Below, one piece after another: positions 6,890 to 11,768 of a stretch of DNA of 11,768 nucleotides (positions are counted from its first letter, which is position 1; each line of letters starts with the position of its first letter). The DNA is from Verrucomicrobiota bacterium (GTDB lineage: Bacteria > Verrucomicrobiota > Verrucomicrobiia > Limisphaerales > UBA9464), in contig CANGMO010000030.1 of the NCBI GenBank assembly GCA_947454295.1, positions 1-11,768 of the forward strand. The letters run 5' to 3'. The position numbers and the translations under genes were made by a program. Below the pieces are notes generated by a model, which was not told the origin of the DNA, made no database searches, and saw only the letters and a program-made list of their open reading frames with translations.

Positions 6890-8023
6890 TCAGCGCTGCG
6901 GTCGTGTGCGCAGCAACTTGCGGACGACTTGCAGCAACCGGTCCACTTCCTTATCGGAACCGATGGTAATGCGCAATCGATCCGAAATGCCCGGCGTGCG
7001 AAACCAGCGGACCAGGATCCGGTTCTCGCGAAGCGATTTCAGCCAGGATTCCGCAGGCGGACCGGGCGGACGCACAAAGATGAAATTGGTCTGACTCGGC
7101 ACGACGGAGAATCCGAGGTCGGTCAGCGAACGGGTGAGTCGTTCCCGGCTGGTGACGACCCGTTTGAAATTCCGGCGGTAGTAGGGCAGGTCGTCCAGTG
7201 TGGCCAAAGCGGCGACCTGGCCGAGTCCGTTGACATTGTAGCTGTCCCGGATCCGATCGAGGGCCTCGATCAGTTCCGGGTGCCCGACGCAGTATCCCAC
7301 GCGCTGGAAACAGAGCGAGTAGGCCTTGGAAAACGTGCGGAACACCAGGACGTGCGGGTATTTGAGTGCGAGGTCCATCGCGTGTTCCCGCGCAAAATCA
7401 ACGTACGCCTCGTCGAGTACGACCACGCCCCGGGTGTTCCGGCACAGGTGGTCCAATTCGGCGTTGGTGAAGCCACGTCCGCTGGGAGCGTTGGGAGTGG
7501 TGACCAGGCTCAGCGCGGCGTCCTTCATCCAGCCGCCCCGTTTGGTGCGTGTGCTGGCGGTGATGGCGGGAAGCGCGAAATCCGGTCCCAGGGGCACGGC
7601 GTGAGTGCGGGCGCCATGAATCGCGGCCAGCACCGGATACAGGGAGTAACTTGGATCCAGATACTGGACCGTCGCTCGCGAGGCCTTGCTGCATCCGGCC
7701 TCGGGTTCCACGAAGGCGCGCACCGCCAGAGCGAGCACTTCGTCGGAGCCGTTGCCCACTAGAACCTGGGACGGATCGCATCCGTGGAGAGCGGCGAGGC
7801 GCTCCCTCAGCGCTTGTGAGGTCGGATTGGGATACAGCCGGAATCGCCCATCCACCGCGGCCCGGGTGGCGCGCAGGACGCGCGGCGAGGGCGGATAGGG
7901 ATTCTCGTTGGTGTTGAGCTTGATCAGTCCGCGAATGCGCGGTTGTTCCCCGGGGACGTAGGCGTGGAGTCCCTGGACGAGGGGACGCACCAGGGAACGG
8001 GGCAGGGGCTGGGGGCGCGGCAT
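6890..8023 (-). CDS. hisC: Histidinol-phosphate aminotransferase
   Basis: This 377-residue fold-type I PLP enzyme converts imidazole-acetol phosphate plus glutamate to histidinol phosphate plus 2-oxoglutarate, in the cytosol. Recognisable landmarks are IKLNTNENPYPPSP (34-47), LVGNGSDEVL (88-97) for phosphate/PLP contacts, PSYSLYP (124-130), TTPNAPSGR (175-183), LDEAYVDF (203-210) with the PLP-pairing Asp, and FRTFSKAYSLCFQRVGY (228-244) with catalytic Lys K233. R350 (DRLRIT) matches the C-terminal substrate-carboxylate arginine. Two loops look longer than in typical HisC: about 106-121 and 156-168. The open frame extends upstream to 8338, but that part is the wrong frame of hisD; ATG 8023, only 5 nt after the hisD stop, gives a normal length and suggests translational coupling. 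Confidence 0.93.
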   Translation of the reverse strand: MPRPQPLPRSLVRPLVQGLHAYVPGEQPRIRGLIKLNTNENPYPPSPRVLRATRAAVDGRFRLYPNPTSQALRERLAALHGCDPSQVLVGNGSDEVLALAVRAFVEPEAGCSKASRATVQYLDPSYSLYPVLAAIHGARTHAVPLGPDFALPAITASTRTKRGGWMKDAALSLVTTPNAPSGRGFTNAELDHLCRNTRGVVVLDEAYVDFAREHAMDLALKYPHVLVFRTFSKAYSLCFQRVGYCVGHPELIEALDRIRDSYNVNGLGQVAALATLDDLPYYRRNFKRVVTSRERLTRSLTDLGFSVVPSQTNFIFVRPPGPPAESWLKSLRENRILVRWFRTPGISDRLRITIGSDKEVDRLLQVVRKLLRTRPQR

Positions 8024-8028
8024 GAGGA

Positions 8029-9324
8029 TCAGGCGTTGAGTCGGATCGAGGCCGAGCGCCCGTGGGCGTCCAGTCCCTCCAGATCGGCAAACGTCTGCAC
8101 GGCCTTGAGCGCCTTTTTCAATGACGGCTTGGAGTACTCGGTCACGCTCGTCCGGCGTTGGAACTGATCCACGGTAAGCCCCGGGAAACTCGCACCGGCT
8201 CCGCCCGTCGGCAGCGTGTGGCTCGGCCCTGCCACATAGTCGCCCAGCACGGTGGGTGAGTGATTGCCGAGGAAGATGGCGCCGGCGGTGAGAACACGCT
8301 CCGAGCGGACGCGCGCATCCCGGGTCATGATCTCGCAATGCTCGGGAGCCAGGCGATTCGCCAGATCCGTGCCTTCGTCGAGCGATTTCACCTGGATCAA
8401 CCAGCCGTTCGCCGCAAGTGCCTTTTCGATATAGGCCCGCCGGCTCAATTTGGGCAGCTGCCGCTTGATCTCCGCCTGTACGGAGCGGATGAGCTTTGCG
8501 GACGGGGTCACGAGCCAGACCCGTTCGTGCCCGGAACCATGTTCCGCCTGCGCGAGCAGGTCGGCCGCAATGAAGGCGGGTTCCGCGGAATCATCAGCCA
8601 GGACGAGGACTTCGCTCGGGCCAGGCAGCAGATCCACCGCTACATGGCCAAACAGCAACCGTTTCGCGGCGACCACGTAGGCGTTTCCGGGGCCGAAAAT
8701 CTTTTGCACCCGACGGATCGTCGATGTGCCCAGTGCGAGCGCGGCAATGGCCTGCGATCCGCCAACCCGATAAATCTCCGTCGCACCCGCAACCCCGGCG
8801 GCGTAGAGCAGTGCGGGATTGATGGAGCCGTCTTTTCCTGGCGGCGTGCACACGACGATTTCCGGGCAGCCAGCCACCTTGGCCAGCGTAATGGTCATCA
8901 GGGCGGTCGACACCAGCGGTGCGGTGCCGCCCGGAATATAAATACCCACGCGACCGAACGGGTCGAACTTCTCCGCCACCGAGGCACCGTGGGAATTGCT
9001 CGCCTTCCACCCGCGGCGGCGGGATTTGCTTGAGAACGCCGCAATGTTCTTGTGGGCCTCCGCCACCGCAGCTCGCAACCGTTCGTCGGCGGCCAGCGCG
9101 GCGCCCATGCGATCCGCCGCGGTCACCGGGAGTTGATCGACGGTCAGCGTCGCGCCATCAAATCGCTGGGTGAATTCCAGCAGGGCTGTGTCCCCCCGCT
9201 GGCGGACAGCTTCGACGATGCCCCGGGTGCGCTCCTCGATCACCGGATCAAACAACGAAGAGGACGAGGCCGCGCAGTTCAGCTGCTCCGCGTAGTCGGC
9301 GTCGGTGTATCGGACAAGTTGCAT
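8029..9324 (-). CDS. hisD: Histidinol dehydrogenase
   Basis: This 431-residue enzyme performs the last two steps of histidine synthesis, oxidising histidinol to histidine with two NAD+. All the key residues align with the E. coli spacing as I know it: zinc ligands Q259 and H262 (LLAQAEHG), D362 (GDYVAG) and H421 (LDAHG), and the catalytic pair E328/H329 (LAPEHCE). Other signatures are GRVGIYIPGGTAPLVST (124-140), GPGNAYV (211-217), GPSEVLVLAD (235-244) and GPSHTLPT (366-373). The open frame continues upstream to 9528, but that extension is low-complexity and not HisD-like; ATG 9324 (MQLVRY) gives the standard length. It heads the probable hisD-hisC-glycosidase operon. hisB, a common neighbour, is absent here. 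Confidence 0.96.
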   Translation of the reverse strand: MQLVRYTDADYAEQLNCAASSSSLFDPVIEERTRGIVEAVRQRGDTALLEFTQRFDGATLTVDQLPVTAADRMGAALAADERLRAAVAEAHKNIAAFSSKSRRRGWKASNSHGASVAEKFDPFGRVGIYIPGGTAPLVSTALMTITLAKVAGCPEIVVCTPPGKDGSINPALLYAAGVAGATEIYRVGGSQAIAALALGTSTIRRVQKIFGPGNAYVVAAKRLLFGHVAVDLLPGPSEVLVLADDSAEPAFIAADLLAQAEHGSGHERVWLVTPSAKLIRSVQAEIKRQLPKLSRRAYIEKALAANGWLIQVKSLDEGTDLANRLAPEHCEIMTRDARVRSERVLTAGAIFLGNHSPTVLGDYVAGPSHTLPTGGAGASFPGLTVDQFQRRTSVTEYSKPSLKKALKAVQTFADLEGLDAHGRSASIRLNA

Positions 9325-9334
9325 TGGTGACCGC

Positions 9335-9362
9335 AGGGTACGGAGGAGCCGCGGGAAGTCAA
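9335..9362 (-). promoter_or_regulatory. Possible promoter of the hisD operon
   Basis: On the minus strand TTGACT (9362-9357) and TACCCT (9340-9335) are separated by 16 nt. The -35 match is 5/6 and the -10 match 3/6. The predicted start near 9328 would leave only about 4 nt before the hisD ATG at 9324, and no Shine-Dalgarno sequence is present, so a near-leaderless transcript is plausible. No His-rich leader peptide or attenuator was seen. Confidence 0.38.
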
Positions 9363-9408
9363 AACGCGCGTCAGGTCGAGCGATGGCGGCGGATGCGCTC
9401 CACCTCGT

Positions 9409-9425
9409 GACGGATGGATTCCGTC
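9409..9425. repeat. Inverted repeat in the hisD / Ig-repeat divergent region
   Basis: GACGGA (9409-9414), spacer TGGAT and TCCGTC (9420-9425) form a perfect 6-bp palindrome about 85 nt upstream of hisD and 94 nt upstream of the Ig-repeat gene. It could be an operator serving either gene; chance is also possible at this GC content. The rest of 9325-9518 holds the candidate hisD promoter and nothing else I can support. Confidence 0.25.
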
Positions 9426-9518
9426 CGAACGGGTTGCGCAGATTCGAAGAATCCCCTGTGACCAAAACGGCGTGGCGGCTGTCGCTTGGCGGCAGTTGGC
9501 CCACGATTCCCATCGACC

Positions 9519-10745
9519 ATGCATCCAAGTACCCATCGCCTTGTTTCCCGGATTCCCGCCCTCGTCCTGTCCCTCGGCCTGCACCTGAGCCCGCTTCTGC
9601 GTACGGGGCCCGTGGCGGCCCTGTCGCCCATGGTGTTTCTGGTTCGATGGCTTACCGGCGCGGCGGCACTGAGCGGGAGTCTGGATGCGGTTTCCGGCGC
9701 CACCGGGTTGACGCTCACCCAGGGCGGCAAGTCGGCGAAATCCAGCACGGGAACCAACGGTGTGGTGTTCGCTGGGACGCGAATCACCGTCCGCAGTGAC
9801 CTCTTTGGAAATGCGCAATCCTATGAATTCGACGGACTGCCTCCCGGGCTGGTGGGGAGCGCGCAGGGGGTGGTGACCGGCATTCCGGGCGCGGCCGGAA
9901 CGTTTGATGTCACCGTCACCGGTTGGCAGCGCAGCGGATTCTCCGGCTTCAATTTCACGTCCTCGTACACCGTGCTCATTTTGGAGGGAACACCTACCGC
10001 CCCGCCCCAAATCGACACGCCGCCGCAGACGCAAAGCGGGATGCCCGGGGACACGATCACTTTGTCGGTTGCGGCCTCTGGAATTGGACTCAGCTATCAA
10101 TGGATCAAAGACGGTCAGGAACTTCCCGGGCAGACGTCCTCGACCTTGGTGCTGTCGCCGCTGCAGCCGTCCGATGCGGGTAAGTATTAGGTTCGAGTAG
10201 CCAACACCCTGGGCTCCGTGACCTCCACCGCAGTCGCCGTTCAGGTGATTACTCCCGGTCCCCAAGTGCCGATCCTTCCCTTCAATATAGGTCTCTACAC
10301 CGGCGAGCCGCTGTCCCTGGACGCCTCGTCGACTGGGATTGAGCCGCTTGCGTACCAGTGGCTCTTCAATGGGGTGCCGTTGTTTGGAGAAACCCTGCCG
10401 GTCTTCCAGCGCACCCTCGTTTCCGAGCAGGAAGGCGGGGTGTATTCGGCTCAGATCACCGATGGGGCGGGCGGGATTGCCACGGCTGGCCCGGTAACGG
10501 TTGCGGTGCTCCCCTTGCCGGTGTTGCGCTGGATCCAGTTCACACCGGGGGCCGGAGGTAGTCTTGAGGTTAGCGTCGTCCCCGGACGCGGCTATCGGCT
10601 GCAGTCCCGGCCGGCAGTGGATTCCGGCGCATGGGGTGAAGTCTCGAGCGCGGTGGCCACCGAAACGGTGCTTCGATTTGAGGTCGCCCAATCCGCCCTG
10701 GTTTCCCAGTTTTTCCGGGTGATCGCCCTGCCGATCGCGCCGTGA
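9519..10745 (+). pseudogene. Secreted Ig-repeat protein gene with an internal TAG
   Basis: The frame from ATG 9519 codes for 223 residues, meets TAG at 10188-10190, then continues in the same frame for 184 codons to TGA at 10743-10745. The intact protein would be 408 residues. It has a hydrophobic N-terminus with several apolar runs (about 11-50), a putative-Ig region with the GLPPGL...GVVTGIPGAAGTFDVTV pattern (106-134), and Ig-like domain 1 (162-243, SYQWIKDG). Ig-like domain 2 (about 246-331, AYQWLFNG) and a C-terminal module (332-408, GYRLQS and QFFRV) follow. The stop falls in the conserved end of domain 1, DAGKY-stop-VRVANTLGSV, where Gln or Thr is usual; CAG to TAG is one transition. 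It may be a recent pseudogene, a polymorphism, a sequencing error or read-through. TTG 9486 is an alternative start. No role is known beyond a likely surface protein. Confidence 0.8.
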
Positions 10746-10803
10746 CCTCCTAGGAATCTCCCGAATGGCCCCCAGACCACTGCCAACCCGCCTACAGTCC
10801 GCA

Positions 10804-10850
10804 CTTTAGAAATTTAAGAGCTTGACCCTTATTGACGAACCGTCTTAGAT
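10804..10850 (+). promoter_or_regulatory. Candidate promoter of the PEP-CTERM gene with AT-rich upstream element
   Basis: TTGACC (10822-10827) and TTAGAT (10845-10850) are spaced by 17 nt; the -35 matches at 5/6 and the -10 at 3/6. Just upstream, 10804-10820 is an A/T-rich run unusual for this GC-rich window and placed where an UP element would sit. The predicted start near 10857 gives a leader of about 57 nt, which contains a small GCCC/GGGC palindrome (10865-10876) and a weak GAGAG before the ATG at 10914. Nothing else was identified in 10746-10913. Confidence 0.45.
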
Positions 10851-10913
10851 GGCCTCATGCAAAGGCCCGGTAGGGCAGCGGAAATTTTGCTTTAACCCAC
10901 AAACGAGAGAATC

Positions 10914-11561
10914 ATGAAATTGACATCCAACGTCGTTTTCGCCGGAGTCTGCGCATCGGCAATGCTCGGATCGTTCGCTGTCGTTGCGGACACTGTGTAC
11001 GAGGTCAAGACTGCGGTCGCCTCCTCCCAGGTAGTTAACCCCAACGGTGGCGAATTCGGCCAGACCATCATCTTCGCGAATCAGACCGAGAAGCTGCTCA
11101 CCAGCTTCGACATCTCCTACAACGCGAACTACACCCGCAATGCTGGTCTCACCATTCGTTTCTACGATACGGATGCGACTGGTGCCCCGAAGAACCTGCT
11201 CTTCCAGTCGGACGCTCTCGACATCAAGTCGGGATTCAACAGCGTTTCGCTGACGTTCGACAAGGCTGAGGTGCCTGCGACCTTCGCTTATTCCGTCCAG
11301 TTCAGTGGTGTGGATTCCGCCAACACGGCCGGTCTTCTCGCCCCGAACCTGAGCCCTGCCCAGGGATTCGGCTACAACGACATCTGGGTCAAGGATGGCG
11401 GCGGCAACTGGAGCAGCCAGGTTATCCCTGGTGGCACTCCTTCCACCCCGGTCTTCTCCTTCTTCTCGGCGAAGGTTTCCGCGGTTCCTGAGCCCAGCAC
11501 CTACGCTCTGGCTGGTCTCGCCGGTCTCGCGCTGCTCGGCGCCCGCCGCTTCCGCCGCTAA
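10914..11561 (+). CDS. PEP-CTERM sorting domain-containing exported protein
   Basis: This 215-residue protein has a Sec signal peptide (about 1-25, ending FAVVA), a beta-rich body (26-189) with Asn/Asp/Gly-rich loops, and a PEP-CTERM tail: VPEPSTYALAG (191-201) with the PEP triad at 192-194, a short apolar helix (about 198-209) and a basic end, RRFRR (211-215). Proteins with this tail are recognised by an exosortase, cleaved at the PEP motif and released to, or anchored in, the envelope or matrix; no exosortase gene lies in this window. The body contains FDISYNANYTRNAGLTIRFY (65-84), a pattern I do not assign to a named domain. Codon use is markedly biased: Phe is TTC throughout, Lys is almost all AAG, and Gly, Ala and Pro are often T-ending, unlike neighbouring genes. 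With its dedicated promoter and terminator this suggests a highly expressed single-gene transcript. Confidence 0.88.
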   Translation: MKLTSNVVFAGVCASAMLGSFAVVADTVYEVKTAVASSQVVNPNGGEFGQTIIFANQTEKLLTSFDISYNANYTRNAGLTIRFYDTDATGAPKNLLFQSDALDIKSGFNSVSLTFDKAEVPATFAYSVQFSGVDSANTAGLLAPNLSPAQGFGYNDIWVKDGGGNWSSQVIPGGTPSTPVFSFFSAKVSAVPEPSTYALAGLAGLALLGARRFRR

Positions 11562-11573
11562 GCGGACTGTTTC

Positions 11574-11606
11574 AAAAAAAGGCGCAGCTTCGGCTGCGCC
11601 TTTTTT
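11574..11606. terminator. Intrinsic terminator after the PEP-CTERM gene
   Basis: GGCGCAGC (11581-11588), loop TTCG and GCTGCGCC (11593-11600) form a perfect 8-bp GC stem closed by the exceptionally stable C(UUCG)G tetraloop. It is followed by six T (11601-11606) and preceded by seven A (11574-11580), so it can work in both directions. It starts 12 nt after the PEP-CTERM stop codon. Confidence 0.95.
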
Positions 11607-11680
11607 GTTTTTACACTGGCAGGTCGCAGTTCTCGCGACATTGTAATCGAGATCGTTTGGCGCTGTCTTCCTGTGCATCC

Positions 11681-11768
11681 ATGATCCGACTTCCCCGGTT
11701 CTTCCGATTTCTGGCGCTTACCGGCCTCGTCCCTTTCCTTCTCCTCGTCGCACGTGCCCACAGACCCA
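11681..11768 (+). CDS. N-terminus of a predicted exported protein (partial)
   Basis: ATG at 11681 opens 29 codons to the window end. The peptide begins MIRLPRFFRF, followed by a long apolar core (about 11-24, ALTGLVPFLLLVA) and a plausible signal-peptidase site after ARA (24-26). It therefore looks like a Sec signal peptide of a secreted or surface protein whose body lies outside the window. It sits 75 nt after the terminator of the PEP-CTERM gene, so it should have its own promoter; none was convincing in 11607-11680, and no Shine-Dalgarno sequence precedes the ATG. Family cannot be named. Confidence 0.5.
   Translation, partial: MIRLPRFFRFLALTGLVPFLLLVARAHRP

Noticed and set aside
8024..8338. 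N-terminal extension of hisC
   Set aside because: The extra codons are an out-of-frame reading of hisD and resemble no aminotransferase; ATG 8023 gives the standard length.
9441..9453. GATTC-GAA-GAATC palindrome as a regulator site
   Set aside because: It has short arms, does not match a known operator I can name, and is not placed convincingly against any promoter.
9325..9528. N-terminal extension of hisD
   Set aside because: The extension has no similarity to HisD, crosses the likely promoter and overlaps the divergent gene's start; ATG 9324 fits the family length.
9279..10691. 470-codon minus-strand open frame
   Set aside because: It runs antisense to the Ig-repeat gene and overlaps the hisD start. 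It has no domains, and its Arg/Gly/His-rich text is typical of a shadow frame.
10850..10892. Sigma-54 promoter before the PEP-CTERM gene
   Set aside because: TGGCCTCATGCA and GGCA...TTGCT look similar to the -24/-12 elements, but the GG-to-GC spacing is wrong in both cases (6 and 13 nt instead of 10).

Overview
This GC-rich window looks like a chromosomal segment of a Verrucomicrobiota bacterium, or a close Planctomycetes-Verrucomicrobia-Chlamydiae relative. This is inferred from gene content: a Tat-exported DUF1501 protein, a very large hydrazine-synthase-alpha-like protein with one CXXCH motif, a PEP-CTERM protein, Ig-repeat secreted proteins, and a C-terminal 'YRL...FYRV' module that I associate with this phylum. 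No rRNA, tRNA, CRISPR array, transposase, integrase or other mobile-element gene was seen.

Layout. Positions 1-1009 (minus) hold most of a DUF1501 gene whose C-terminus is cut by the window edge. It diverges from a zinc-dependent medium-chain dehydrogenase at 1119-2195 (plus). That gene converges on the 1203-residue HZS-alpha-like gene at 2292-5903 (minus), and a 12-bp perfect stem-loop lies between them. Upstream of the large gene, reading leftward, comes hisD (8029-9324), then hisC (6890-8023), then a phosphodiester glycosidase (5949-6878). These three are tightly spaced (5 and 11 nt) and look like one operon. The large gene follows after 45 nt and may be co-transcribed.

A 194-bp divergent region (9325-9518) separates hisD from a secreted Ig-repeat gene on the plus strand (9519-10745), which is interrupted by an in-frame TAG. 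A PEP-CTERM protein gene follows (10914-11561), with its own likely promoter and a textbook terminator. The first 29 codons of another exported protein start at 11681.

Functionally the window mixes two kinds of gene. HisD and HisC carry out histidine biosynthesis and the dehydrogenase is a cytosolic oxidoreductase. The DUF1501, HZS-alpha-like, Ig-repeat, PEP-CTERM and last partial proteins are all predicted to be exported, and the glycosidase is predicted to be membrane-anchored. I see no clearly new multi-gene system. The points most worth a second look are the architecture of the HZS-alpha-like protein, the single nonsense codon in the Ig-repeat gene, the glycosidase attached to the his genes, and the general lack of Shine-Dalgarno sequences, with two promoters placed so close to start codons that leaderless transcripts are plausible.
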